Shown: positions 36,499 to 46,277 of the stretch, piece by piece
Numbering within the stretch: position 1 is the stretch's first letter
How the letters are laid out: the number at the start of each line of letters is the position of its first letter
Source of the DNA: Vreelandella alkaliphila
GTDB lineage: Bacteria > Pseudomonadota > Gammaproteobacteria > Pseudomonadales > Halomonadaceae
DNA length: 64,000 nucleotides
Assembly (NCBI RefSeq): GCF_016107625.1
Contig: NZ_JABASV010000006.1
Coordinates: forward strand, 235,246-299,245
Reading direction: 5' to 3'
Made by a program: the position numbers and the translations under genes
Notes under the pieces: model-generated
The model's input: only the letters and a program-made list of their open reading frames with translations
Databases searched by the model: none
What the model was told of the DNA's origin: nothing

Positions 36499-36514
36499 CT
36501 AAAGGATTCCGTCT

Positions 36515-36898
36515 ATGGGCCCCTTGTTAATTGATGAGCTAATCTCGATAGCAACAGCTCCCTATTCATCAAACAACCATCAATCAACCAATTTCCAACC
36601 AGCTAATCAACAAACATCGCTGAAGCAGACGCCGGGCATTCCAGGCGTTGGCGGAGAGCAAGCCGAGCCGCGCAACGTAAGCAAAGAATCGCTTGCGGAG
36701 CCTATACAGCGGATCAACGAAACCTTGCGGCCACGGGGGTTGGAATTTGTACTAAGTGAGCAATCTGGGCGCGTCATCACGAAGGTCATCGACCGCGAAA
36801 CCGGTGATGTTATTCGCCAAATACCAGCCGAAGAGGTGTTGCTCGTCGCAGAGCGGCTGGAAGAGCTACAAGGACGAATTATTTCTTTAGAAGCCTGA
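36515..36898 (+). CDS. flaG: Flagellar protein FlaG
   Basis: FlaG proteins are small and influence filament length; they usually precede fliD. The 127-residue product has a variable N-terminus and the conserved C-terminal FlaG domain (LRPRGLEFVLSEQSGRVITKVIDRETGDVIRQIPAEEVL). The ATG has AAAGGA eight bases upstream and is served by a sigma28 promoter. Here it stands alone, facing fliE, rather than between fliC and fliD. Confidence 0.94.
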   Translation: MGPLLIDELISIATAPYSSNNHQSTNFQPANQQTSLKQTPGIPGVGGEQAEPRNVSKESLAEPIQRINETLRPRGLEFVLSEQSGRVITKVIDRETGDVIRQIPAEEVLLVAERLEELQGRIISLEA

Positions 36899-37029
36899 TC
36901 AAGCGATAGGAGAGGTTACTTCGCCATGACCAGTGATCTCTCTTGCTTACGCCACCCGCTAATCAATTACCCAGTGTTCTCATTAGCGCTTGTTACTAGC
37001 TTTTTTCGACGCCAACAAATAAACGCTAT

Positions 37030-37356
37030 CTACACCTGCATATTCATTACGTCGCGATAGGCCGTTACCAGGCGATTACGCACTTGAAGACCCATCTGAA
37101 AAGCAACGCTCGCCTTCTGCATGTCGACCATCACGTCATTCAGTTCAACGTTCGGTTCGCCTGCCTGAAACGCCATCGCCTTTGTATTGGCGGCCTGCTG
37201 TAACCGATTGATACGCTGAATAGACGCCTGCAACTCACTACCAAAACTGCCTTGGCCCACCGCCGTGGCAATATGCTCACCCTTAATAGGCTGGGCTGCC
37301 TGGGTAGCTAAACCTTGCATTTGCTGCAGCGCTGATTGTATCGCAGGTGAACTCAT
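37030..37356 (-). CDS. fliE: Flagellar hook-basal body complex protein FliE
   Basis: FliE links the MS ring to the rod and is among the first exported proteins. The 108-residue product has normal length and the conserved C-terminal helix (VELNDVMVDMQKASVAFQMGLQVRNRLVTAYRDVMNMQV). The ATG at 37356 has GAGG seven bases upstream; the GTG at 37362 is not needed. It is divergent from fliF, the order known from enteric bacteria, with a 257-bp shared control region (37357-37613) in which I see no certain promoter or operator. Confidence 0.96.
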   Translation of the reverse strand: MSSPAIQSALQQMQGLATQAAQPIKGEHIATAVGQGSFGSELQASIQRINRLQQAANTKAMAFQAGEPNVELNDVMVDMQKASVAFQMGLQVRNRLVTAYRDVMNMQV

Positions 37357-37613
37357 AAGCACGCCTCATCCGAAGGAAGGTGAAGTAATACCAAAAGCCT
37401 ATCACTGGTAGCAGAACACTCATACGTACAAATACGCCTTAAAAGCCAACCTGTTCATTCATTTATGCTCGACCTGCCACAGGATAATGGCGTCCATCAC
37501 AATTCCGCTTCATCTTTTTAGCGGATAACCGCGATTGACGGATATTAGCCTATGCCTTCTTTGGTGATGCGCCTGAGCCGTCATCAGTTTTGCCTGTCCT
37601 CGTGGGGGCACGC

Positions 37614-39377
37614 ATGAGCGAAACTGGTGCTACGGCAGGCCGTCAGAATAGTACGACACAACATGCACCCCGCAGCGGAACGGCAGACAATGACACCAAA
37701 AGCCCCACGACGGCTCAGCGCACGTTAAAACAGCTGCGTGGCAACCCGTTGGTTGTGCTGTTGGTCGCTGCTGCAGCTTCTATTGCGATTATTGCTGCGC
37801 TTTTCATGTGGGCCAGCAGCCCTGAGTATCGGGTTCTGTATAGCAACCTGAATGAAGCCGATGGTGGACGCATTATTGCGGAGCTGGATAGCCGCGGCGT
37901 TCCCTATCAGTTCAGCGAGGGCGGTCAAGCGCTGTTAATACCAAGCGATCAGGTACACACGCTAAGGTTACAACTTGCTGAGCAAGGGCTCCCCCGTGGC
38001 GGTAACCTGGGCTTTGAGCTGATGGAGAATCAAGCCTTTGGTATCAGCCAGTTTGCTGAACAAGTTAACTTTCAACGTGGCCTTGAAGGTGAGCTGTCTC
38101 GCTCCATTGAATCACTGGGGCCCGTCGATAAGGTTCGCGTTCATCTTTCGATGGCCAAGCCGTCGGTCTTTATTCGTGATCGTGAGCCCGCCAAAGCATC
38201 GGTGGTACTGACGATGCTACCTGGGCGTGTCCTGGGCGAGGGGCAAGTCAGCGCTATCGTCCATATGGTATCCAGCAGTGTTCCTGAGCTGGCACCGGAA
38301 GACGTCACCATTGTGGACCAAAATGGCCGCCTGCTTTCGTCTACAGCGTCACAAGGAAACGACCTGGATGGCTCTCAGCTGGCTTACATCGCGGAAGTCG
38401 AACGCTCCTATCAGCGTCGTATCGAAAATATCCTGTCTCCCATTCTTGGCAATGACAACGTACGCGCACAGGTAGCGGCGCAGATCGACTTTTCTCGCCG
38501 TGAACAGACCTCAGAGCGCTATGCCCCCAACCAGGCCCCCAATGAGTCCGCGGTTCGCAGCCGTCAGCTCAGCCTGTCGTACGATGGCGAGGATCCTCTG
38601 GCGACAGGTATTCCAGGGGCATTAAGCAACACCCCTCCCGGTGTAGCGCCATCACCTATCAATCAGCCCGACGCTGATGAAGAGGATGCAGAAGTACCTG
38701 AAAACGCCTTACAGAATCTGCGTCAAGATGACGTGGTGAACTATGAAGTTGACCGCAGCATTGAACACATTCAGCACCGCCTTGGCCAGGTAGAGCGCCT
38801 ATCGGCAGCGGTTGTCGTGAACTTCCGCCAGGTTGTAAATGACGAGGGCGAAGCAGAGCAAGTTGCACTAAGCCCAGAAGAGGTTGCTCAGCTAGAGCGC
38901 TTGGTTCAACAGGCCATGGGCTTCTCGCAAGCGCGTGGCGATCAGGTGGAAGTCGTTAATACGCCGTTCGTCAGTGTCGATGACAGCGCGTCTGACGTCG
39001 TTTGGTGGCAACAGCCTGAGACCTTGTCGATTGCCTCAACCTTGGGCCGCTATCTGCTTGTCGCCCTGGCAACGCTATTGCTCTATTTGCTGATTCTACG
39101 GCCACTGATCAAGCGCTATACCCAGCCACCTGTGATGGCTGCCGCCATGCCTGGCAGTACGTTTAGCGCCAGCGTTGGAGGCGAAAGCGAAGAAGATGAG
39201 CAAGAGAACGAGGCATCTGCGTCTGGTGAGAACGAGGATACCTACAGCAGCAAGCCCAAACGGCGGCGCAAAACCTCGCTGTACGAACACAATCTTAACG
39301 ACCTGCGTGAAATGGCCCAGGAAGATCCCCGTATGGTCGCAATGATTATCCGCAGCTGGATGAACACCCATGAGTAG
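37614..39377 (+). CDS. fliF: Flagellar MS-ring protein FliF
   Basis: FliF forms the MS ring in the inner membrane, the base on which the flagellum is built. The 587-residue product has membrane helices at about 40-62 ([21 protein letters not shown]) and 460-482 ([19 protein letters not shown]), a large periplasmic part with the ring-building motifs, and a C-terminal FliG-binding tail ([17 protein letters not shown]). The ATG at 37614 follows GTGGGGG at about five bases; a TTG at 37590 is a weaker alternative. It begins the plus-strand fliFGHIJK group. Confidence 0.97.
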   Translation: MSETGATAGRQNSTTQHAPRSGTADNDTKSPTTAQRTLKQLRGNPLVVLLVAAAASIAIIAALFMWASSPEYRVLYSNLNEADGGRIIAELDSRGVPYQFSEGGQALLIPSDQVHTLRLQLAEQGLPRGGNLGFELMENQAFGISQFAEQVNFQRGLEGELSRSIESLGPVDKVRVHLSMAKPSVFIRDREPAKASVVLTMLPGRVLGEGQVSAIVHMVSSSVPELAPEDVTIVDQNGRLLSSTASQGNDLDGSQLAYIAEVERSYQRRIENILSPILGNDNVRAQVAAQIDFSRREQTSERYAPNQAPNESAVRSRQLSLSYDGEDPLATGIPGALSNTPPGVAPSPINQPDADEEDAEVPENALQNLRQDDVVNYEVDRSIEHIQHRLGQVERLSAAVVVNFRQVVNDEGEAEQVALSPEEVAQLERLVQQAMGFSQARGDQVEVVNTPFVSVDDSASDVVWWQQPETLSIASTLGRYLLVALATLLLYLLILRPLIKRYTQPPVMAAAMPGSTFSASVGGESEEDEQENEASASGENEDTYSSKPKRRRKTSLYEHNLNDLREMAQEDPRMVAMIIRSWMNTHE

Positions 39378-40377
39378 CCCGATTGCCGAGATGACCGGCG
39401 CACGCAAAAGCGCCATTCTCTTGCTTGCGCTGGACGAGGATAGCGCGGCGGAGGTTTTCAAGTACCTTAGCGCCAGCGAAGTACAAGACATCAGTCTGGA
39501 AATGGCCCGCTTGCATCAAGTCTCACACGAAGACATGAAAGCAGTGCTGGAAGCCTTCCATAAAGAAACCGAAGAGTTTGTGGCGTTGAACCTCAACTCT
39601 AGTGAGCATATTCGCTCGGTACTCACCAAAGCGCTGGGGAGCGAACGTGCCACTAGCCTTATTGAAGATATTCTTGAGACCACGGGAGGCAACTCAGGCA
39701 TTGATGCGCTGAATCTCATGGAGGCCTCCATGGTGTCTGAGCTGATTCGTGACGAACATCCGCAGATTATTGCCACTATTCTGGTTCATCTGGACCGGCA
39801 CCAAGCGGCCGATATTCTTGAGCTGTTTGAAGAGAAGCTGCGTAACGATGTGGTATTACGTATCGCAACCTTCAGCGGCGTTCAGCCAGCCGCACTGCAA
39901 GAGCTAACAGAAGTGCTGACCAGCATGCTGGATGGCCAAAACCTCAAGCGCAGCAAGATGGGTGGCGTCAGAACGGCGGCCGAGATTCTCAACCTGATGA
40001 ACTCCTCTCAGGAAGAAGTGGCCATCGAAACGGTTCGCTCCCACAGCGAAGACTTGGCGCAAAAAATTATCGACGAAATGTTCCTGTTCGAGAACCTACT
40101 CGACCTGGACAACCGTGCCATTCAGATGGTGCTTCAAGAAGTCGAAACCAACTCCTTGGTGGTGGCCCTCAAGGGTGCCCAGGAAGCATTGGTCGACAAG
40201 TTCCTACGCAATATGTCGCAGCGGGCAGCGGATCTTGTTCGCGAAGATATGGAAGCCCGAGGTCCTATTCGCGTTTCACAGGTAGAAACCGAACAGAAAG
40301 CTATTTTGCAGGTGGTGCGCCGATTGGCTGATTCCGGTGAGATCGTCTTAGCAGGCGGGGACGATGAGTATGTCTAA
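39370..40377 (+). CDS. fliG: Flagellar motor switch protein FliG
   Basis: FliG is the C-ring protein that transmits torque from the stators. The 335-residue product has the N-terminal FliF-binding domain, the middle domain with the EHPQ motif ([15 protein letters not shown]), and the C-terminal torque helix with charged residues ([24 protein letters not shown]). It overlaps the end of fliF by 8 bp, so the two are translationally coupled. Confidence 0.98.
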   Translation: MSSPIAEMTGARKSAILLLALDEDSAAEVFKYLSASEVQDISLEMARLHQVSHEDMKAVLEAFHKETEEFVALNLNSSEHIRSVLTKALGSERATSLIEDILETTGGNSGIDALNLMEASMVSELIRDEHPQIIATILVHLDRHQAADILELFEEKLRNDVVLRIATFSGVQPAALQELTEVLTSMLDGQNLKRSKMGGVRTAAEILNLMNSSQEEVAIETVRSHSEDLAQKIIDEMFLFENLLDLDNRAIQMVLQEVETNSLVVALKGAQEALVDKFLRNMSQRAADLVREDMEARGPIRVSQVETEQKAILQVVRRLADSGEIVLAGGDDEYV

Positions 40378-41140
40378 CGCCAAAACGCCTGAATTTGACC
40401 GTCACGGCAGTTGGCGGCGCTGGCAGATGGACGAGTTGGCTGAACAGACAACAGGCTCACAACCGGGCGGCATACCAACGCCTTCCGCCCAACAACGCAA
40501 AGTAGAGGCAGCCAAGAAAGCAGCCGAGCAGGCGCGCCAACGTGAAGAGCAGGAACGCCAGGCACTTTACGAACGCATTCGCCAGGAAGCCGAGAAAACG
40601 GGTTATCAGGATGGCTTAGCCCGAGGCCATCAAGAAGGTCTTGAACAAGGCCTTAGCGAAGGGCGCGCCCAGGCAGAGACAGAGCTAGAGCAACACATAC
40701 GTAAAACTGTGGCGCCCCTACGGTCGCTGGCAAAACAGTTTTCTGATGCGCTAGAACGTATTGATGAGACGGTGGCACACGACCTCGCCGAGCTTGCCCT
40801 GGCAACCGGCAAGCAATTAGCTGCAGACGCACTGCAAGAGAGCCCTGAGCAAATTCTTGAGATCGTTCGTGAATTGCTCCATACCGAGCCACCGCTCGTA
40901 GGCCAGCAACGTCTTTGGCTTAATCCGCAGGACCATGCACTAGTTAAAGAGCATCTCGGTAGCGAGCTACAAGCAGCCAGTTGGTCGCTTCAGCCAGATG
41001 ATCAGCTCGCACGTGGCGGGTGCCGGATCACCAGTGCCCAAGGAGAGCTGGACGCCACGTTTGAAAGCCGCTGGCAGTCAGTTGTTGCTCAGTTACGCAA
41101 ACGCCATCACAACAGTGATTCCCCCTCTTCTACTCGTTAA
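40364..41140 (+). CDS. fliH: Flagellar export regulator FliH
   Basis: FliH binds the FliI ATPase and docks it at the export gate. The 258-residue product has the tryptophan-containing N-terminus ([10 protein letters not shown]) that binds FlhA, a GxxxG repeat region ([21 protein letters not shown]) typical of FliH, and a C-terminal FliI-binding domain. It overlaps the end of fliG by 8 to 14 bp depending on which of two closely spaced ATGs (40364, 40370) is used. Confidence 0.96.
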   Translation: MSMSNAKTPEFDRHGSWRRWQMDELAEQTTGSQPGGIPTPSAQQRKVEAAKKAAEQARQREEQERQALYERIRQEAEKTGYQDGLARGHQEGLEQGLSEGRAQAETELEQHIRKTVAPLRSLAKQFSDALERIDETVAHDLAELALATGKQLAADALQESPEQILEIVRELLHTEPPLVGQQRLWLNPQDHALVKEHLGSELQAASWSLQPDDQLARGGCRITSAQGELDATFESRWQSVVAQLRKRHHNSDSPSSTR

Positions 41141-41180
41141 TACAAAGGTAAATGCACACGTTGATGAAACAGGTAATGCA

Positions 41181-42569
41181 ATGAGCGAGGCAACTTGCCC
41201 CCACCTTTACCGCTGGCGCAAAGCACTGCGCCGTACAACGCAGCGCGTCAGCCAGTTGCCTCACTACCGTACCAGTGGCCGTGTGATACGAGCCACGGGC
41301 ATGGTCATTGAGGTAGTTGGGTTACGCGTGGCGGTGGGGAGTGCTTGCCGCATTGAATTACCGGGTGCAGATGGGCGGTTGAACGATAGCGACAAACATG
41401 CGGAAGCAGAAGTGGTTGGTTTTTCTGGCGACAAGCTGTTTCTTATGCCGCTAGAAGAAATTTCTGGCCTTATGCCGGGGGCCAGAGTCTCTCCGCTTAG
41501 TGATGGCAGCGGCCACAGCGCCCGACGTTTTCCGATTGGCGATGACCTGCTGGGGCGAGTGCTCGATGGCAATGGCAACCCGCTAGATGACCGTGAAAGC
41601 TTTGAGGATACGCCTCGTGCAACCCTTAACGCGACGCCGCTTAACCCGCTTTCCCGGGCACCTATTGATGCCCAGATTGACGTTGGCATCCGTGCCATCA
41701 ATGCATTACTGAGCGTTGGCCGTGGTCAGCGTATGGGGCTCTTTGCGGGCTCAGGGGTAGGTAAATCCGTGCTGCTGGGCATGATGGCGCGCTATACCCA
41801 GGCGGATGTCATCGTGGTGGGACTTATCGGCGAGCGTGGCCGTGAAGTACAGGACTTCATCGACAATATCCTGGGGCCTGAGGGCCGCAGGCGTGCTGTG
41901 GTCGTGGCGGCGCCCGCGGATACCTCACCACTCCAGCGCCTACAAGGGGCTGCTTATGCGACGCGGCTGGCCGAAGGGTTTCGCGATGCGGGGCGCAACG
42001 TTCTGCTAATTATGGATTCGCTGACCCGCTACGCCATGGCACAGCGTGAAATTGCGCTCGCGATTGGCGAGCCACCCGCCACCAAGGGTTATCCACCTTC
42101 GGTGTTCGCTAAGTTACCCGGGCTTGTCGAGCGTGCTGGAAATGCTGAGCGCGGCGGCGGTTCGATCACCGCTTTTTATACGGTGCTGACCGAAGGCGAT
42201 GACCAGCAGGATCCTATTGCCGACTCAGCCAGGGCAATTCTTGATGGCCATATCGTGCTCTCTAGAACGCTAGCCGAAGCAGGGCACTATCCGGCCATTG
42301 ATATTGAAGCCTCGATCAGTCGTGCGATGACCGCCATTAGCTCTCCTGAACAGCTTCAAGAAGCCCGCACCTTTAAACAACTCTTTTCACGCTATCAGCG
42401 CAATCGTGACTTGATCAGCGTAGGGGCTTATAGCCCAGGGCACGATCCAAGGCTGGACGAGGCGGTGAACCGCTTTCCGTCATTGGAACGGTTTCTTCAG
42501 CAAAACATTGATGAGTGTGCAACGCTTGAAGCATCACGCCAAGCTCTGCACGCGGTAGTGGGAGGTTAG
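41181..42569 (+). CDS. fliI: Flagellum-specific ATPase FliI
   Basis: FliI is the ATPase that energises and organises substrate entry into the flagellar export gate. The 462-residue product has the F1-beta-like fold with Walker A GSGVGKS (about residue 190), Walker [13 protein letters not shown] and the signature VERAGN. The ATG at 41181 gives the usual length; an upstream extension of the frame into fliH is not supported. Its own ribosome-binding site is weak and it lies 40 bp after fliH. Confidence 0.98.
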   Translation: MSEATCPHLYRWRKALRRTTQRVSQLPHYRTSGRVIRATGMVIEVVGLRVAVGSACRIELPGADGRLNDSDKHAEAEVVGFSGDKLFLMPLEEISGLMPGARVSPLSDGSGHSARRFPIGDDLLGRVLDGNGNPLDDRESFEDTPRATLNATPLNPLSRAPIDAQIDVGIRAINALLSVGRGQRMGLFAGSGVGKSVLLGMMARYTQADVIVVGLIGERGREVQDFIDNILGPEGRRRAVVVAAPADTSPLQRLQGAAYATRLAEGFRDAGRNVLLIMDSLTRYAMAQREIALAIGEPPATKGYPPSVFAKLPGLVERAGNAERGGGSITAFYTVLTEGDDQQDPIADSARAILDGHIVLSRTLAEAGHYPAIDIEASISRAMTAISSPEQLQEARTFKQLFSRYQRNRDLISVGAYSPGHDPRLDEAVNRFPSLERFLQQNIDECATLEASRQALHAVVGG

Positions 42570-42571
42570 CG

Positions 42572-43024
42572 ATGAGTCATTCACAGCTCGACATGCTGAC
42601 AGGCTTAGCCCGTGATGCGCGGGATAAAGCCGGGAAATTATTGGCAGAAGAACGACAAACACAGCAACAAACAGAAGCGCAGCTTCAGTCGCTTAACCGC
42701 TATCGGGCGGAGTATGCCGAGCGTTTACAGAAGGCAATGCGCGACGGCATCGATCCTGCCACCATGTACAACTATCAGCAATTCCTGGCGTCGCTGGATG
42801 CCGCCCTCAGCCGGGCACGGCAAGCGCTTGTGGCCCAGCAAAAACGTGTGCAGCAAAGTCAACAGCATTGGCAACAGGAACAGCGTAAGCTTTCCTCCTA
42901 CGATACGCTGACATCACGACGCTTATCTGAAGAGCATCGCCGCCAAGAACGTCATGAGCAAAAATCGAGCGATGACTTTGTGACTAACCGTTTAGCCCGC
43001 CAGCCGAATGATAAGGCGCATTAG
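42572..43024 (+). CDS. fliJ: Flagellar export protein FliJ
   Basis: FliJ is the central coiled-coil stalk that couples FliI to FlhA. The 150-residue product is rich in Gln, Arg, Glu and Lys and predicted to form one long helical hairpin (EERQTQQQTEAQLQSLNRYRAEYAERLQ), as in this family. It starts 2 bp after fliI, with GGAGG partly overlapping the fliI stop (GTGGGAGGTTAGCGATG), and normal length supports the call. Confidence 0.94.
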   Translation: MSHSQLDMLTGLARDARDKAGKLLAEERQTQQQTEAQLQSLNRYRAEYAERLQKAMRDGIDPATMYNYQQFLASLDAALSRARQALVAQQKRVQQSQQHWQQEQRKLSSYDTLTSRRLSEEHRRQERHEQKSSDDFVTNRLARQPNDKAH

Positions 43025-43047
43025 CGTCGCGCCGAGGAGCTGTATTT

Positions 43048-45612
43048 ATGACTATTGAGCTATTGCTATCAATGCAGGGCCAGGGAGCTAACTCGTCATC
43101 AAGCTCTTCTGCAGCCCCAGGCTCTCCTCGTGCGACGCAAGGCATGTTTCTCCAGGCGTTTACGCAGGCTGCAAGCTATCAAGCCCGCACCCTCACTGAC
43201 ACCCCGGCAGAAAACACACCCACAGTTCCACTGAGCGATATCGTTAAACAACTAGCATCATTTGATAGTGAGCTGGATGAGGAAACACTGTCGAACATAG
43301 TCGCCACCGTAAGCGCTCAGGGGCAAACTGCCGACATCTTCTCTTCTGGTGCCGATAGCGTTGCGCCGGCTCAAACGCTAGAAATGGCATCAGCAGCGCA
43401 AGAACAAGTCCGGACACCAGAACAGGCTTCTTCGTCGCCTGCTAGCGAAGGCACTGAGACGACCCAGACAACCACGCGGGTTACTATCGAAGAAGTCGCG
43501 TCGCGCTTAGCCCTCATCGAGTCATATTCTACGCCGCCAACCGCAACCAACGCTGCGGGTTCCAATGCACAGCCTACTAACCCTGCGACGCCCTCAGCAG
43601 CAACAGGCTTAAGCAAGGCGACGACCCAGACGTCACACGACCAGCTTGCGTCTGCCAACACATTAACTGCCGCCACTTCTTTCCTTGATCGCACAACCCT
43701 CGCGATGCCTGCGGCGCTGTCTGTTCGCGCGTTAGCCACGGAGCCTACTCCACTAGCACAGACACAAGGCCAAGATCACACTCAAGCACTGAGCGCCCAT
43801 CAGCCTCCGAGGGCACAAGCAGCTACTACAGTGACCACTAATAGCGCCGTTTCACCTGCTAACGGCCAAGCCGCTATGTTGCCAGGCACCGTCGCTAGCG
43901 CTGCTCCACGTGACGTTCAGGTAGCCCAAACAGGCGAAAGAGTCGTTGCAGAAACATCACGGACAACGACGCAAGCAACAGCTTCACAACCAATGGCGTC
44001 GCAAGCAACGGCACAGTCAGCGCTTTCCACGCCAACCAGTGGATCGCCACAGGGTCTTTCATCGGCACCCAGCGCTGGCTCAGCAACCTTATTGCCGCCT
44101 GTAACTGCTAATGGCACCGCCGCCACGCTGCAAGATGCCCCCACTAGCGTTGTTCCGCGAGATGGGCAGGTAGCGTTAACCGGCGAAAGAGTGGCCCTAA
44201 CACCGCAGCCGACGATACAAGCAACGACAACGCAAACAGCGGCACAGTCAGCGCCTTCCACGCCAACCAGTGAATCGCTGCAAGGTCGTTCACCGGCACC
44301 CAGCGCTGGCTCAGCAACCTTATTGCCGCCTGTAACTGCTAATAGCACCGCTGCTACATTGCAAGGCACTCCCGCTAGCGCTGCTCCGCAAGATGGGCAG
44401 GTAGCGTTAACCGGCGAAAGAGTGGCCTTAACACCGCAGCCGACGATACAAGCAACGGCAACGCAAACAACGGCACAGCCAGCGCTTTCCACGCCAACCA
44501 GTGGATCGCCACAGGGTCTTTCATCGGCACCCAGCGCTGGCTCAGCAACCTTATTGCCGCCTGTAACTGCTAATGGCACCGCCGCCACGCTGCAAGATGC
44601 CCCCACTAGCGTTGTTCCGCGAGATGGGCAGGTAGTCCAAGCAGGCGAGCGCGTCGTTGCAGAAACATCACAAGCAATGACACAAGCGTCAACCAACGCT
44701 GCTGCATTAGTCATGCCGCCGTTGCCTGCCAATAGTTCGGCCACTAGTTCAGCCACAACGCTACCCAACAATACGGGTGAGCTGGCTCAGTCAGCGGTTG
44801 GCTCCTCACTACCCAGTGCCCTAGCAGCCACAGCACAGCAAGCAGTTGGCGTCACCAACGCCCCGCGCCCAACCCCATCAAGCGTTAAGGCGTTGCCAGC
44901 AGAAGCGGCTACCACGCCTGTTAACACCCCGACACTTGCGGCATCGCTGGAAACCATTCCTGCCCAACCGTTTACGAGCATGCAGCCAGGCATGCATGCG
45001 CTGTCTCCGCTCAATACTGCACTAGCGCCAGCGGTGAATGCTGACGCGGTGGCCAGCCTATTCGCTGAGGCAGAGACGGCGAGTGTCACCAGTGGCGCGA
45101 GCAAAGGCAGTGAGCAGGTGTTACCTGCATCGCTGACATCACAAAGCCAAGCAATGCCCAACAGCCCAGCGACAGCGACCTTAAACACGCCGCTTAACAG
45201 TCCCGCTTGGCCTTCCCAGTTAGGGCAGCAGTTAATTCAGTTTGCTCAGCGTGGCGGTGAGCACCAGGTTAAAATGCAGCTTCACCCTGCTGAGCTAGGG
45301 CCATTATCGATCACGCTCAAGGTGACCGAACAGGGCACACAAGCACACTTTTTATCGTCACACGCACCTGTTCGTCAGGCTATTGAGCAAGCCATTCCTC
45401 AACTGCGTGAAGCACTTGCTGAACAGGGTATTTCATTAGGCGAAACCTCTGTGGGCGAACAGCAGAACCCGAACGAGCAGGCTTTTGCCCAGCAAACGCC
45501 AGGAAAAGCAGCTGGCAATCGAGGCGGTGAGTTAGGTAACGATAGTGCCCCTTCACCTACTGAGGTGGATGTCCAAGGCAGCCAAGATGGCCGTGTAGAT
45601 CTCTATGCTTAA
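43048..45612 (+). CDS. fliK: Hook-length control protein FliK with internal repeats
   Basis: FliK measures hook length while being exported and then triggers the FlhB switch. The 854-residue product is twice the usual size. Its N-terminal 700 residues are low-complexity (Thr, Ala, Ser, Gln, Pro) and include a 231-bp (77-residue) tandem repeat; the C-terminal domain (about 720-805, HQVKMQLHPAELGPLSITLKV and PQLREALAEQGISL) is the conserved FlhB-binding part. Greater ruler length may allow a longer hook or reflect recent repeat expansion. GGAG lies about nine bases before the ATG. Confidence 0.95.
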   Translation: MTIELLLSMQGQGANSSSSSSAAPGSPRATQGMFLQAFTQAASYQARTLTDTPAENTPTVPLSDIVKQLASFDSELDEETLSNIVATVSAQGQTADIFSSGADSVAPAQTLEMASAAQEQVRTPEQASSSPASEGTETTQTTTRVTIEEVASRLALIESYSTPPTATNAAGSNAQPTNPATPSAATGLSKATTQTSHDQLASANTLTAATSFLDRTTLAMPAALSVRALATEPTPLAQTQGQDHTQALSAHQPPRAQAATTVTTNSAVSPANGQAAMLPGTVASAAPRDVQVAQTGERVVAETSRTTTQATASQPMASQATAQSALSTPTSGSPQGLSSAPSAGSATLLPPVTANGTAATLQDAPTSVVPRDGQVALTGERVALTPQPTIQATTTQTAAQSAPSTPTSESLQGRSPAPSAGSATLLPPVTANSTAATLQGTPASAAPQDGQVALTGERVALTPQPTIQATATQTTAQPALSTPTSGSPQGLSSAPSAGSATLLPPVTANGTAATLQDAPTSVVPRDGQVVQAGERVVAETSQAMTQASTNAAALVMPPLPANSSATSSATTLPNNTGELAQSAVGSSLPSALAATAQQAVGVTNAPRPTPSSVKALPAEAATTPVNTPTLAASLETIPAQPFTSMQPGMHALSPLNTALAPAVNADAVASLFAEAETASVTSGASKGSEQVLPASLTSQSQAMPNSPATATLNTPLNSPAWPSQLGQQLIQFAQRGGEHQVKMQLHPAELGPLSITLKVTEQGTQAHFLSSHAPVRQAIEQAIPQLREALAEQGISLGETSVGEQQNPNEQAFAQQTPGKAAGNRGGELGNDSAPSPTEVDVQGSQDGRVDLYA
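43880..44690 (+). repeat. 231-bp in-frame tandem repeats within fliK
   Basis: Copies start near 44020, 44251 and 44482, with an exact period of 231 bp (77 codons), plus a partial copy upstream (about 43880-44019). The first and third full copies are identical over roughly 150 bp (44020 and 44482 onward), whereas the second differs at several positions (for example CGCTGCAAGGTCGTTC against CGCCACAGGGTCTTTC). This implies recent duplication or gene conversion. Confidence 0.9.
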
Positions 45613-45715
45613 TGCTTAATTCAGGAGTTAGCGTTGAGTGTGACGACACTGAGACTCACAGCATCACTTAACTAAACCAAAAGATAGGCTCATCCAATGA
45701 GCTTGTTCATTTCAT

Positions 45716-45761
45716 CACCTGTAACAGCGTTAGGCATAATGCTTGGCTAGTGTTACGGGTG
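45716..45761 (+). promoter_or_regulatory. Inverted repeat upstream of fliL
   Basis: CACCTGTAACA (45716-45726) pairs with TGTTACGGGTG (45751-45761) apart from one G-T wobble, around a 24-base loop. It is in the 168-bp gap between fliK and fliL, ending 19 bp before the fliL ATG. It has no T-run. It could be an mRNA structure or an operator controlling fliLMNOPQR. Confidence 0.45.
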
Positions 45762-45780
45762 AAATTTATGGGAACAGCAA

Positions 45781-46257
45781 ATGGCAGAAGCAAGCGGCGG
45801 ATCTAAAAAACTGCTTTGGATAATGATTGTATTGGTACTGCTTTCGTCGGCAGGTGCCGCGGCAGCTATTTATTTAGTACTGGATCAGCGCGGCGGCAAT
45901 GCTGGAAACGACGAAGTACAGCAAGAAGTTGAGCATGTACCACCTGTTTTCACACGTATTGACCCGTTTACTGTCAATCTGGCAGATGATCGTTATGGCT
46001 CTCGCTTGCTTTATACCGGCATTACGCTTCGGGTTGGCAACGAGCAAAGTAAGGCGATTATTGAAGAACACATGCCCCAGGTGCGTAGCCGCTTGCTGAT
46101 TTTATTATCAGGCAAACAGGCTAATGAATTAACGTCCACCGAAGGGAAAGAAGCGCTGGCCCAAGCAATCATCAACCGCTTGAGCGTCCCGCTTACTGAA
46201 AACCAGCCTCCCCTCGACTTACGGGAAGTGCTGTTTACCGAATTCATTGTGCAATAA
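45781..46257 (+). CDS. fliL: Flagellar basal body-associated protein FliL
   Basis: FliL is a bitopic inner-membrane protein around the motor that assists stator function. The 158-residue product has one N-terminal membrane helix (LLWIMIVLVLLSSAGAAAAIYLVL) and a periplasmic domain with the FliL pattern (IDPFTVNLADDR...LLYTGITLRV...IINRLS...VLFTEFIVQ). It begins the second plus-strand group after a 168-bp gap. Confidence 0.96.
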   Translation: MAEASGGSKKLLWIMIVLVLLSSAGAAAAIYLVLDQRGGNAGNDEVQQEVEHVPPVFTRIDPFTVNLADDRYGSRLLYTGITLRVGNEQSKAIIEEHMPQVRSRLLILLSGKQANELTSTEGKEALAQAIINRLSVPLTENQPPLDLREVLFTEFIVQ

Positions 46258-46277
46258 CCCGGGAACTGGAGCCGTTC

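Noticed and set aside
36957..36988. CGCTAAT/ATTAGCG inverted repeat between flaG and fliE as a terminator
   Set aside because: The stem has seven AT-rich pairs with an 18-base loop and no T-run; chance is likely.
43880..44690. fliK repeats as a mobile element
   Set aside because: They are in frame, lack terminal inverted repeats and encode only low-complexity FliK sequence.
43917..44771. Minus-strand reading frame of 284 codons opposite the fliK repeats
   Set aside because: It is created by the low-complexity repeats of fliK and has no recognisable motif.
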